From NCBI GenBank assembly GCA_002205965.3, contig NADL03000649.1, forward strand, positions 372,001 through 436,000: a stretch of 64,000 nt of DNA, in the 5' to 3' direction. Under the pieces are notes generated by a model. The model did no database searches. It saw only the letters and a list, made by a program, of their open reading frames with translations, and was not told the DNA's origin. How positions within the stretch are numbered: the stretch's first letter is position 1; every line of letters starts with the position of its first letter. Shown piece by piece: positions 1 to 11,400 of the stretch. A program made the translations under genes and the position numbers. Origin of the DNA: Kappaphycus alvarezii. Taxonomy: Eukaryota > Rhodophyta > Florideophyceae > Gigartinales > Solieriaceae.

Positions 1-1
1 T

Positions 2-544
2 GGGGGCCTAGGCCCAAAGAGGTCATGTGCAAGAATTGAGGAGGCGGATTGGCGGTGCCTCCTAAGGTATGAAACGTCACTCTATTGCAAATTATATGAT
101 GCCAAGTGGGAAACATCCAACACAACACCTGAAATCCCAGACTTTGACGCGAGACATTGGATTGATCCCAGCCATCCACATGCTTCGAAACGCCGATTCA
201 GGCGCCACAGAGGTACCTTTTCCTATTTCAACCATTCAGGAAATTTTGGCAACAAAACAAACCTACCCGTAATCTCCCTACCCAACTTTCCTCCCATCTT
301 CCTCCGCTCAACCCGGCCCTTCCCTTCCTCCCCCCCCCCTCCCTACTCACGCCACAACCGCCCCGGGTCATCCCTCCCTCACCATGACTCCAGCCTTTGT
401 CCCTCCGCTACCTCCCCTCCCCGTCGTGCCCGCACCTACAACCCCCCTCTCACACATCTCCACCCACGCACCACAATCTCCCATCACACCTCGTCTCCCT
501 CCCCTCTCCCCTCTTCCATCCCACCCCAAACCTCCCCCCCACGC
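2..544 (+). CDS. Open frame entering from the left edge, unrecognised
   Basis: The frame that begins at base 2 is free of stops to the point where the HST motif FTRPHTIR is read in the same frame, over 200 codons in all. The first ~70 residues look like folded protein (charged and aromatic residues, e.g. LYCKLYDAKWE, HWIDPSHPHASKRR). From about base 270 the translation turns into a Pro/Ser/His-rich low-complexity stretch that reflects a C-rich DNA tract. Two readings are possible: the 3' exon of an upstream gene (a GT donor could lie at about 211), or a long N-terminal extension and plastid transit region of HST. The low-complexity part may be no more than C-rich intergenic DNA. I do not recognise the family. 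Confidence 0.35.
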
Positions 545-1478
545 ATGATAGCCGGCGCAGATACAGACCCCTCCCCCTCCCACACCTCGTTCACTCAAGC
601 ATTCATCAAGTTTACACGCCCACACACCATTCGCGCACCATCCTCGGTTCCGTCGCCGGTTGCGCACGCGCACTCCTTGAATCCAACGCCTTTATCGACT
701 GGGCACTTTTGCCTACCGCGTGTCTCGGCCTCTTGGCCCTTTTGCTTGGCAACGCTTTTATCGTCGGTATCAATCAGATTTATGACGTCCGCGTCGACAA
801 AATCAACAAGCCCTTCTTGCCCCTCGCCGCGGGCGAAATGTCACCCCGTCTCGCATGGGCCATCGTCGTCTCCAGTGCCCTGTCCGGTCTGGCTATCGTT
901 CGCCTTTGTTTCTCTCGTCTTATTTTCGCACTCTACGCCTTTGGCATGTCCTTTGGTGCCCTTTATTCAGTCCCCCCGTTTCGTCTCAAGCGATACCCGG
1001 CCATGGCCGCCATTACCATCTCTTGTGTCCGTGGCTTTCTCATGAATTTTGGTGTGTACCATGCTACAAAGGCCGCCCTGGGGGTCCCGTTTGCATGGTC
1101 TCCGCCCATTACTTTTCTTGCCGTGTTTATGACCGTCTTTGCCTGCGTCATCGCCTTGTCAAAGGACCTGCCCGATATTCGTGGCGACCGCGCCGAGGGT
1201 GTACCTACGTTTGCTACTAAAGTCGGTCCGAAACGCATGGTGCGCATTGTCGTCGCTTTACTTGGTGCTAATTACGTCGGTGCTGTGCTAACAGCGCTCT
1301 TGGCTCCGACAGGCGCATTTCGAAGTCTTGTGTTGGGCCTAGGACATTTGTTCCTGGGTGCATGGCTCTGGCGCTATCAAACAACCATCGTCGCTGAAAG
1401 CCAGGACTCCATCAAGGCTTTCTATCGCTTCATATGGAAGCTGTTTATGCAGAATACCTCCTCTTCCCGTTTATATAA
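545..1478 (+). CDS. HST: Homogentisate solanesyltransferase (UbiA prenyltransferase), frame broken twice
   Basis: The protein attaches a solanesyl chain to homogentisate with loss of CO2, the committed step to plastoquinone-9, in the plastid envelope. Both UbiA Asp motifs are visible: NQIYDVRVDKINKP at ~775-815 and KDLPDIRGDR at ~1160-1192. Several hydrophobic helices lie between and after them. The family N-terminal motif FTRPHTIR is read at ~610-633 in the frame of the ATG at 545, but the next residues TILGSVAG are in another frame from ~636; one base appears missing near 634. At the 3' end the chain reads FIWKLF, and the family ending YAEYLLFPFI-stop follows in a third frame at 1446-1478, again as if one T were lost from a TTTT run at 1444-1446. 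Without that shift the frame would run to 1602 with unrelated residues. The NQIYD...LPLAAG form favours HST over the tocopherol enzyme HPT; family assignment is firm, HST versus HPT less so. The start at 545 is the only in-frame ATG before the first motif. Confidence 0.85.
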
Positions 1479-1743
1479 AACAGGCAACCATTTTTCCGGT
1501 CTCATACCACCATCAAACAATAAACAGCAGTGGACATACCAAGCAATTGTGGCATCTCCTGAGGCATTCGAGAAACGGATGAGATTCTTGACACCTCACT
1601 AGGGTTCACTGAAACTACCTCAACGCAACTTCAGGCCAATATTCGCCACATCTCGAATCCCTGCTCTGCCAGGCCTGCTTTCAACTTGCGTAGTTAGATC
1701 TAGTTCTTCCTTCCCACAAACGGGGCGCATGACCTCTTCAATT
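1479..1743. other. Convergent intergenic gap between HST and the kinase gene
   Basis: About 265 bp lie between the inferred HST stop and the kinase stop, which face each other. The gap must hold both 3' untranslated ends. I see no strong polyadenylation signal or other motif in it. Confidence 0.5.
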
Positions 1744-4305
1744 TCATCGCCCGACGGAAAGCCACGGAAACCTTTTCCGATTACGCTGCTCACCCATTTC
1801 CAACATCACTGGGGGTCTTTCTGCGGTTGCACTTCCAACCACCGCCCTACGACCTCTTCCGACCAGCTTCCTGGCGTGACTTGACATCTTCCGCACAACC
1901 CCGCCCTCAATACGTGAAAGAGACCTTAGTGCCTTGCCGCTCCCCCCTTCAGAAGACACTGACTTTGCCACACGGGAAGGCCCGTAATGAGGCAAAGATT
2001 CCATTCGGGATGCCAATGGAGAGTGCGGAGTCTTTCGTGACGTGTTGGGACGATCTACTCGAGTCGAATACTTGTTCAACTCTCCGCTGCTCTCAAACGC
2101 CGGATCGATTGGCAATAATACCATAGAAGCCCCATTGTCATTTGGAGGGGTCTGAGGGTGTCGGGCAGACCCGCGTACAATGACACTCGAGCTTCTTTTC
2201 CGTTCTAGAGACGTATACCGTAGAGGTATGGGTGACCCTCGTGGATGTCCCTTTGCTGCCAACGACGCCGCAGCCAGTGGCGCAAGTCTCCTATCGCCAT
2301 TGTCGTTAATGTCGTCGTCGCTACTGGACGACGAAAAGTTCCGACATAATCGACTTGCATCTCGTTCACCTGAATGCACTGGTCTTGAGATGGACGCAAC
2401 CTCAATTTGCTCAACAGAGGCCCCATCCAGCTCATCAGTCTCATTTTCATCTCGAGACATTTCCACCATTTTGTGAATACGATTCATAGCCTTGACCCCT
2501 TGAATGGCCGCACGCCATCTCTTCCTGTTCACAAAGGATTTGATGTTAGTCTGAGCAACTTCGAGAGCATTCTTTGTTGCTGCCTGGCAGTTATTCTTTA
2601 GCCAGTCATGCTCCAAAGCTTGCTGTGCAGTCATTCGGTTGGATGAATCTTTATCCAAAAGGTTTGTCAGAAACTGCTTTCCCTCTTCCGATATGAGAAC
2701 CCATTCCGACCCATCGAACTTGACAGGGTGATATTTAATCTTCTTTACCAGCTGCACAATGTCATTGTCATCAAACGGCGCGTACCCCACAAGCATAATG
2801 TAAATAATCACGCCAAGTGACCAAAGGTCCGCTTCCGGCCCATAGGGTTGTCGCAATAGCCTCTGGGCAACGTACAAGGGAGTACCACACAGCGTTTTAC
2901 ACAAAGCCGAAGGATCTTCAGAGTAGTACGCGATCCCGAAATCGGTGAGCTTGACATCTGCGTCGTCGCCATCGGTTCTAGGAAAACAAAGTTCTCCGGT
3001 TTGACGTCCCGATGGGTAAGATTCAAGCGATGACAGCAGGCTAGACTGGCTAGCATGGAAACAACAAGATTCGCCGCATCTCGCTCAGTGTAATGACCGC
3101 GCTCTGCAATACTCGCAAAAGCTCGCCGCCGGATAGAGCTCCATGACAAGATAGACGTTTTCTGAGTCTTCACAAACCTCATACATCTCTACAATGTTGT
3201 CGTGGCCGCCTGCCATTTTGAGGAGACGGAAACTGAACACTTCCCTGCTGACCATTTCTCGTTGTAAAGCTCCGGGTGCTTCTTTGAAATGATCTTGATT
3301 GCTGCTAACTCTGGCAAATCATTATCCACGGATCGCTGATGGCCAGGCTCCATAGATCTGTTTTGGGCGATATGGACAACCGAGTAGCCGCCCTCCCCGA
3401 TCTTTGCGCCTACATGCCATCTCTCCGATAAGGGTTGGAGTTGTATAGATCACCACCCGCTATGGCAATTGCACTTTCTCCAAGGGCAAGCGGGGTCTCA
3501 TCTTTTCGTCGAAAAATCTTTGAGTAATCGGCGTGGAGCTTGTTGGAATCGCCATTCCCCAAGCTCTTCCATAGACTCATTTGGGTAATGAAAGAATTTG
3601 CAGCGGAGCCAATCTGTATCCTGATGGCGGTCGACCATCCATACATGCTTGGGAGCTGCGGGCTGAGTGGGTAATGGCCGTCATCTTCCAGAGGCAAACT
3701 AGGGAGCTGTGGAAGATTGACCATAGCGGTAGCAGAGCGGCCCTTGGGCACCGAGCGTAGTCGCTTGGTGCTGGAATTTCTGTGGGCCCATTTGACTTCC
3801 AATTCCGCGTCGACAATGTCATCCTCGGAATCGACTTTACAATCTTCGACACCGTCTAAGCCGTCAACAGTGGTGTCATCGTCATCACGGGAGAGAATGG
3901 CGGGACCAGGACGAGACCTCCGTCGCGGTAAGTGGATGGTTGAATCGTTTTTCGTGCGGGTGGAGTAGTGACGAGATGGTTTTCAAGAGGTCGAGGGCAT
4001 CGACGAGCCAATGTAATGTACGTTCATTATAGGTAGCGGCGGGGTGGAGGTCCCGCATCGGGGGGTATACCGGCAGCTTCAGAGACTCGACGCATGGCAG
4101 TGACGAGTTCCTCAAAATACGAGGGAGTCGTTGGAATAGAGGGTGAACGAAAGTCATTTCGGGCGTCGGGGGTCTTCGGAATCTGCATCGGAGTTTGTGG
4201 GAGGAGGTAAAACGTTGGAAGCTGAAATAGCAGCAGCTTGGAGATAGGTAATGACTTGACGATGGCGTTTGGATGGAGGTCGATGAAGCGGGGAGGAGAC
4301 TCCAT
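1744..4305 (-). CDS. CaMK-like Ser/Thr protein kinase with long N- and C-terminal tails
   Basis: A calcium/calmodulin-type kinase, presumably cytosolic and signalling. Read on the minus strand: a start ATG at 4305-4303; a charged, disordered N-tail (DDDD, SEDD stretches); then the catalytic domain from ~3425. Visible motifs are the Gly loop GEGGYSVV (~3390), AIKII (~3300), EMYEVCED..NVYLVMELYP (~3180-3130), HRDVKPENFVF (~3015), LTDFGIAYYSEDPSALC (~2950-2910), GTPLYVA (~2890), DLWSLGVIIYIMLVGYAPF (~2830-2775) and the EHDWL end of the domain (~2605). Right after it comes NRKRWRAAIQGVKAMNRIHK (~2540-2480), the basic amphipathic helix expected of a calmodulin-binding autoinhibitory segment. No EF-hands are seen, so this is not a CDPK. 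The tail to 1744 is Ser/Arg-rich and disordered. The motifs fall in different frames: I infer at least five one-base breaks (near 3415, 3290, 3130, 3115, 2985), and the usual APE of the activation segment reads AQR as if by two compensating indels. The upstream part (3420-4305) also changes frame at least once. Confidence 0.85.
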
Positions 4306-4440
4306 GAGGAAGAAACAGAGGGAGGTAGCTATTAGGGCTTGGGCTGATGAGAGCTGTTAGGGCAGCGAAAGGTTTTGCTATTTTTTTTTTTGTGTGGGAA
4401 CGGTCGAAGAGGCTGATGAACGTGAATGGTTGAAAACGGT
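4306..4440. promoter_or_regulatory. Presumed promoter side of the kinase gene
   Basis: This short stretch lies immediately upstream of the kinase ATG on the minus strand. It includes a run of eleven T at about 4381-4391. No specific element can be named; the call rests only on position. Confidence 0.25.
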
Positions 4441-5060
4441 AGCTGTTCACAGTACAGTACTGTACACTGTATTGTTATTGTACTGTACCTTCTTTAGTTC
4501 AATAGATGAGCGACATAAGAGTACTGTACTGTACATTTTTTGGTATTGTACAGTCTTGTATGCACCGCTGCTGTCGCCTTTACTGTACGAGTGCAAAATA
4601 AATTGGCTCCGTTTTGCTACAGTACAGTACAGTACCCAGTTTGTAAGCAACTTGACAATGCGGTACGGTACAGTACTTACTGTACATTGCATTGCTTTGG
4701 CCCACGACAGTAACGTAGGTCCACTATTTTGCCACCTCTTCCATGTTTATTGATCCCACTTGGGATTCCAGAGCAAACTGTACTGTAATTGATACTGTAA
4801 TAACTGTAATAACTTGAATGTGCAGAATAACAGAAAGACTTACAGTACCATGCCATTATCTCTGGAACATTACAGTGTATGTTGGGAGGATACAGCACAG
4901 TACAAAATACTGTCAAATTCTTCACTCATTGATGCTGTACAAAGTAATACTGTACTCACCTTTATTGTACAGTGGATATCCTGCAGTATTTACAGTATTG
5001 TACTGCACTGTAAAGTCGTCCAGTTGTGCTTGGCCTTCCCTCACTTTTGTTCATCTCTAA
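4441..5060. repeat. Strand-switching (TACTG)n/(TACAG)n pentamer cluster
   Basis: The pentamer TACTG and its reverse complement recur through about 600 bp, e.g. CAGTACAGTACTGTAC at 4449-4464, ACAGTACAGTACAGTACCC around 4619-4637, and further copies to ~5012. Where the two orientations meet they form perfect palindromes such as GTACTGTAC. Open frames here are only by-products of the repeat. The cluster sits between the kinase promoter and gene-free DNA. Confidence 0.85.
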
Positions 5061-7395
5061 CGCATTTCCCAGTGCTTCAGCAGGCAGTGTCACAGTGACC
5101 GTTGAAACCGGAAACCCGTGAATTTATTCTTCAATCTGCTCTCGTCTCGGCAGTGAATCTGCCGTTAGAAAATCAAATTTACCGTTAAAGTTGACATGAC
5201 ATTTGGGATCCATCATGCAGAATCCGCTCTCCACTAGCCTGTAGAGTGTGAGTAATTTAGTCGCGTGGGAATAAACTCCAACTTTATACGCCACACACAA
5301 CACACCTCTGACGGCAGAGCTGTGTGACAAGCAAGCCACGTACGCACGAGACGAATCTTGTATCACCAACCTGACCATAGCATATATCGATCAGATAAAT
5401 GATTTCATGATTCCAACCATACTCCTATCGAAAATAAACGATTCATTCGCGACAAAACGAGTTTGCAATAAAATGTGTCTCGGCTGTGCCGTAAACATGA
5501 GTGTTCAGCTCTTTGCGATCAGAATACCACTTGTGTAAAGTATTCGATGCAGAGTGATATCGCGTCAAACTCGAATTTTTATAGATATTCCTGTTTCTAC
5601 TCTAGCAAAGGAACGGAACGGCTCATGATACAGTATTGCTAACTCGTAACACATTCAACATGAAATTCATGTATCAGAAATAGGCTACCAAATCGTTTTT
5701 TGGATGTTCACATTTACACGACGAGCTTCAATCATTTCAAAAAGCGCAGGTATTACTGTATGAAATAATGTAAAATTACCACACTTGACAACCGTGAACG
5801 CGTGATGACATGCCTTTATTTCCATGGAGCACCTTTTCCTGATTTTTAATTCACGTTCCCCCGTTTTCATAAGTTATCTGGCATCAGTTGGCGCAGCCTG
5901 TGCAAGGGGCTGCACCCAGCCGTTGCCGAGTGCACCAGCCTTTTCAATTTTGTATGTTATTATAACACTAGGAGGGGACAGACTCTGTCAATATGGTGTA
6001 TTAAAATAGCTTGTCGTGGGTTGTCAGCGAGAGAATGAGCTAAAATTTTTTTTGCGTTTAAGGGCAGCATCGCGGATCAACCAAACGTCTGAAAATTCTT
6101 GTGTACACTGTATGTTTTCATCGTTTTCTCTCCAAATTTAATAAAAATTCTCAACTATTGAACAAAGCTACGCAGTTTTCAAGTAGACCGTTATAAGGGG
6201 AATACTGTACTATAGCATCGCTACAATTATTTGCTATTTTTTACTGTAATATGCAAAAACATTATAATCGGTATGCAATAATTTTTCATACAATATTGAC
6301 TTTACTATATTGACCTAAAGGTCATGGTATGAGATTTCTTGAAAATGGAACTCGCCGCGATACATTTCCAATTTAAATCAATAAATTCAAATAGATCCAT
6401 CCACATCCATGACACGTATTTCGACCTGGCAGGATAATCCGAGATTTGATCCACTCCAGCACCCTCAACGCTTGCAGATAGTACTCTCTCCGTACACTTT
6501 CCCCAGATCAGAATAGCTTGCAGCGCATACCATATAAACTCTTTTAATTTTGGCGTGCCCTTCATTCAAGGCAAAATGGAATTTCCTTCCACTGCCTAGA
6601 AAATAATTACACGTCAAAAAAGTGCTGTGCGTGTAATCCTAATGACTGATAGTCTTTAAACCAGGCAATATCAATAATTCTAAGCTTGGCAATCAACAGC
6701 TAGTATTCAATGAGCACCTGGAAACCAGATATCTTTTGATTAAGCAGCGCTTGTGGACTCGATTAAAGTTACTGCAATTTTATATCTGTCATATTCTTTT
6801 TGCAAGTGCGTTGTCTGCGTGAGATCGGGTACTGAAAATACTCGTTATGACCAAACACCGCCACAAGTAAATCATATCGCCATGTTTCATGGTCAAAAAA
6901 TCCAGACCACCTGGCGCTATTCCATGGCAACTACGAAAAAAAAAAGCAAAATAAGTCTCAATACGCTGTATACCCATCCAGCGTAAAAATTGTAGCTCAC
7001 AACTGTTCGAAATGACAGTCTGCAGCAAGATTCACGAAAACCTCAGGCAAATTTTTTTTGTAATAAAAAATCATTTTACTTGCATTGAAACAAATTGTTC
7101 AGTCTAAATCTCTTAAATGCAGCAAAATCAGGCTTCTCAATTTCATTCAACCAGCACCGCATCTCACTTCAAATAACGCGCAATTCTCTAAAAATAAAAC
7201 TTGTCATCGTTTTCCATACCTCGTCCTCATCACGTTTCTTCTGTATGCCTTTGAGAGGGGTAAGAAAACCTATCAGATCCCCGTCACTGATTAGTCATTC
7301 TCTATCACCGATTGAGTTCTAAATGAACTCAGGGTACCAGACAAAACACTCGGAACAACCGCCAAGGAAAGGCAGATTGTCATTTCTCCTCAACC
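5061..7395. other. Gene-free stretch
   Basis: About 2.3 kb with no frame longer than ~90 codons and none that looks like protein. Single TACTGTAC copies occur (e.g. ~6205). GC content falls compared with 0-4.3 kb. I see no RNA gene or mobile-element signature. Confidence 0.5.
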
Positions 7396-8405
7396 ATGAT
7401 GACGATGACATCCGACTTCCTCAATCTCCACATCGATCGTTCCAAGGACAATACTTTCGGAGAGAAGTTGAGGAACGCTCTCAAGGAAGGGATTGTGAAC
7501 AAGGAAACCCGCAATCCATATATGCGTCCACAAATTGACCCTAGGTACTGGCAACCCGCTCAGGGAGTCACGTAGCAGGTCAGTCCGAAGGGTCTGCTCA
7601 AAATTCTCTTCAGCAAAGTAATGAAAGCCGTGGTTCGGACAAACGCGGGGTTCGAAAGAAGCGTCAGCGAAAGTTCATATGCGATACTTGCGGGTTCGGT
7701 TTCTATACCAACTCCGATCTTCAAAAGGTTTGAGACCGCTTTTCACCGTTCTCGTCAGCTACTTTGAAAATGAGTTGCGCATATCTTGTTTCACTGACTG
7801 TTATCTCAATCCCTACCTGTCACATTATATCTTACAAAAATGAAGCATGTGAGCTCAGTCCATCTGCTACTAAGGCCATACAAATGTCCAGTGTGCGATA
7901 AGAGGTTTGGAGAACGGTCAAACGCTACCAAGCAGTAAGTTCCTGTCGAGGCGCTGAAGTGCAATGTTTCTTGGCTCTGCAGACTGCATTTGACCAAAGG
8001 TTTGACTAACCTGCTGATTTTGCGAAATGACCAAAGCTTTAAGAGTGTTCATGAAAAACAGAAGAATGCAGGTAAGGTCACTACGATTGCAACCATCCTT
8101 TCTTTTGAAGCAGTAATGTTACTAACATATGCAAACTGGCAAACAACTTCAAATTACGGTATGAAAATCTAGCGTGTGACCAATGCGACAAAGTTTTCGG
8201 CTTTAGGGACGGCCTAGTCCGACATGTCAGACTTGTCCATGAGAACGTGCGCAACTTTCATTGTCAGTACCCAGGGTGCGGACAATCCTTCAAGCAAAGT
8301 GCGCATCTCAAGAAACACGAGCTCGTTCACACCAGAGGTCGCTCCAGCCGTCGTGGCAGCAATGGATGGGGAAATTACGGAGCTTCATCCTCGGCCCGCA
8401 AATGA
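7396..8405 (+). CDS. C2H2 zinc-finger protein, four fingers, three introns
   Basis: A likely nuclear DNA-binding regulator. Exons inferred: 7396-7727, 7846-7934, 8037-8071 and 8173-8405. The start ATG at 7396 opens MMTMTSDFLNLHIDRSK. Four fingers are complete only after splicing: CDTC..HVSSVH spans intron 1, CPVC..HFKSVH spans intron 2, CDQC..HVRLVH begins at exon 4, and CQYPGC..HELVH is last; each has 12 residues between the second Cys and first His. Introns 7728-7845, 7935-8036 and 8072-8172 run GT-AG, and introns 2 and 3 contain GACTAAC and TACTAAC shortly before their 3' ends. Finger spacing fixes the splice sites. Within exon 1 the frame must change near 7572, between GVT and VAGQSEGS, as if one base were lost; a fourth intron is an alternative. 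The stop is TGA 8403-8405. The target genes cannot be told. Confidence 0.8.
7935..8036 (+). other. Spliceosomal intron 2 of the zinc-finger gene
   Basis: GTAAGT at 7935 and AG at 8035-8036. GACTAAC at ~8004-8010 is a good branch point 26 bp before the acceptor. Removing this segment restores a CPVC...H(x4)H finger with the exact 12-residue spacing, which is the strongest evidence for both borders. Confidence 0.8.
8072..8172 (+). other. Spliceosomal intron 3 of the zinc-finger gene
   Basis: GTAAGG at 8072 and TCTAG ending at 8172, with TACTAAC at ~8121-8127. Splicing joins the residues KQKNA to ACDQC in frame. The acceptor is about 45 bp after the branch point, the first AG that keeps the frame. 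Confidence 0.75.
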
Positions 8406-11400
8406 TATCAGCCTACCATCTAGGAGCCACTGTGACTGTTGGTACCATTATCAACAAAGTTTCTTCATCCCGATGAGCCCACGTACACATCGAAAAGACG
8501 TGATCTCATCAGAACCTTCGACCTTTTGTGACTACAAACTATGCAAACTTGTCGGACATCTTCTGCCCAGAGTGATTTCTCTGATAATTAATGTTACGAG
8601 TCACTCGCCACGTCTTGGTCCGGTTGCTTCTGTTATTACACTTTGTTCTACTAGTTCCTTCCTCAAAGTGCAGGAACTTTCGATTAGCGAGCAATATCAT
8701 TCTTCACTCCGTGGACGAATTATTGTAAAACTTAGACTGGTCTATTTTATTCGGGGGGTGGATAGTACTCGACTGTCATGCCCTCGCCTATCCAACTATC
8801 GAGGCAAATTTCGATTACTCGCTATATAAAGTTTGCTTCGAGGTACCAACATTTGGGAAGAGAAAGGGAATCCGTCACGTACAGACCCCTACAGTTTGCG
8901 AACCTGATTTGGCCCTGCAATGCCCGTCAAGAGTAAAGACGCGGGAAAGTTCAAGTGCACGCCTCAGTCTTACCGGCCGTTCGACCGGTCGTACTCACAA
9001 GAAAAGTAAGAGTAGATATTCTCTCCTCACATACCAGAATCTCAAGGGAGGGCTCCAATGTCAGCGCGACATGGGACTTGCTTAACGCAGAGAATACCAG
9101 TTACGACTGGGTAGAACTTGTGACTTTGACGTATGTGTACCTGCTACAAAACGCATGTGTTATTGGATGGAATCTAGAATATGCGTTGCGACGGTTCATG
9201 TCTTCATAATATATTGCAGAGAAGTTTGCATTCAAAGGGAAGACCACCGCAAACGATTGCGCTTCGGGAAGCTCTTAACCACAAGAACAATGTGGAATTC
9301 ATATCCTAGTAACCCTTTCTTCCAAACCATAATAAAGATTTCTGAGTGAAAGTATTACTTCGAGAGCACCGCCGATGAGCTTGAGGCATTTTGGACGTAA
9401 TTTTTGGGGCTTTGTGCAAGTATTATGCGACTACATGGGGAAAGTTGCGTAGGATTGGAGAGAATTGAGTAGCTCATCAGTTCGGTTATACTCTTTAAAG
9501 TCTCTGAATAAATTTGAAAGGTAACACAGCTAAAAATGTATGAGCTGCTGATGTCTGGAGAGACATTTCTGTTGCTTCGAGGCTTGAAAAGAAGATAAAA
9601 GTTAAAAATGACCATTTTGCAATAAGATGCGGACTCGAAATCTAGACCGGACCAATCTAGTTTCTTCTACTTAATTGCTCTGCTCTGAGTTGCAACTTTC
9701 AACGCTCGACTAGGTAAGGAGCCCATTGCGGGCTACTGGCAGGCTCTCAAAGATATACCTACAACAAAAAAACAATCAGTGCGGCTATTTTACTGCTTAA
9801 ACTATTCCTTGACAAAAACGGGGTCCATCTGAGACCTTCACCGATAGATTGCTCGCGACTCGAGCAAGGGATGGAAAGCTCTCAGCGGCAGGAACAATTT
9901 AAAGTTGATCATACGGTACTCAGAAATAGGAGTACACTGGCCAGCATTAAGAACCGCAGGAACTATATAAACTTGTGTCTTATCCCAGGAATGAAACAGT
10001 CGGCCTGGAAATCAATAGTGCCTTTCGAAGCACATCGTAAGTCAAAAGATCATCTTGCTTTGCCGTGCGCCCAGGAGAGTTTGGCCGTAGTATTATTCCA
10101 CTCTCGACAAGCCCAGGTCAGAATCAACGCCGTTAACTTGTTAACGTGATTTTCGTTCCCCTATGGCGTGAAATCTTTGACGAAATGACACTTGCAGTTT
10201 GTAAGCATCGCTAGGGATCATCTTGAGACTATACTCAATGAGACACCTTGCCATTGACAGAATGGCAATAACCAGAAAAAACGCCCAGGTAGAATGAACG
10301 AATACAAGGTACTATTATTTTTACAGAAAAGTTTACAAACTCAGAGATCACGACCCCGAGACGGGCTGATTTTGAAACCCCGAGTAGTTCGACAAATTCT
10401 AAGAGTCTTCGCCTCTCTTGCAATCACTCGCAGTGTAATTTCTCCTAGCATAAGTCGAATTTTAAGTAAACAAATGTTCCACAGTGCAGACTTCCACATC
10501 CGAATCCTGTAAGGTAAGTGGTGGAGCGAAAGCATATCACTGCAAGAGCCTGGGAAAACCTTTTTGAAAATTTTAGAGCTATAAGAGCGGTAGATGTTGT
10601 CACGCACGGCCAAAACGGAGGTTGCTAGGACGTGACTGAGTTTATTGCCTAATGTATCTTAAGCTAGTGCTGGAAACATTGCCCTTGATCATGCTGAATT
10701 TCGCAATGCGCGTACCTAGCCGCAGTCATTCTGACATATAGGTTGTGGTTGTTATACGGAGCTGATAACATTGTAACGACCTAGCAGGAACAGTTAAATA
10801 TGTGTCAGCTGGAAGGGGATTGGAATCTTTTTTTTGCATCCAGCGTTGGTTTCAGACTTAGTACCTAAGTAAAGCTATGTCTCCTGGGTTCAAATTTATG
10901 ATGGACAAAAATACGGTTACTACAGAAACCAACCGTTGCTGGTGAATCTGCATTTGTTTTGAATCGTCGACAAAGAACCTCACGTGATTATATTTCCAAG
11001 AAATCAAACAATTACTGTTCACAGGTGGGTAAGTATAGGTAGTTTAATACTTGGAAAGTAGGGTCATTGCCTAAAGGGATTAAGCATCGCGGATGGAAGC
11101 TTACACAAGATAGATCAGCAGGGCGCGCAGATCACCCTAGGAGAATGGCTGGAGACCAGCCATCAGGCATGCAGAATTGGACATTGATACCGCTACCGAG
11201 TGCTGTGCACTGTTTACAGGGCTCACGAAATTATGAAAGGATGCGCTTGTGACTTGAAACTGAACGGGGGCACCGCGATGCGCTGCTAAAGAGAAGACCA
11301 TTAGTGACACGAGAGGTATTGACAAATGAACGAGAGATTTAAGACGGACCGGACCAAAAGGAAAGGGAGAAAAGGGGAGGCGTTTACTTTGTCGTTTGAA

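Noticed and set aside
545-1045. 166-residue frame as a separate gene
   Set aside because: Only its first ~30 residues (through FTRPHTIR) belong to HST; the rest is a shadow of the HST coding frame.
397-1602. Single 401-residue HST frame with the Pro/His-rich N-terminus as drawn
   Set aside because: It does not start at ATG, misses the conserved FTRPHTIR motif, which is in another frame, and carries a foreign C-terminus. Only its middle part is HST.
1827-2476. Plus-strand frames across the kinase C-tail
   Set aside because: Antisense shadows of the Ser-rich kinase tail; no motif.
4394-5098. Frames of 80-119 codons in the TACTG cluster
   Set aside because: They consist of Tyr/Cys/Thr/Val/Leu codons dictated by the pentamer repeat; no protein signal.
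8224-8829. 201-codon plus-strand frame
   Set aside because: It overlaps the last zinc-finger exon in another frame and has no motif.
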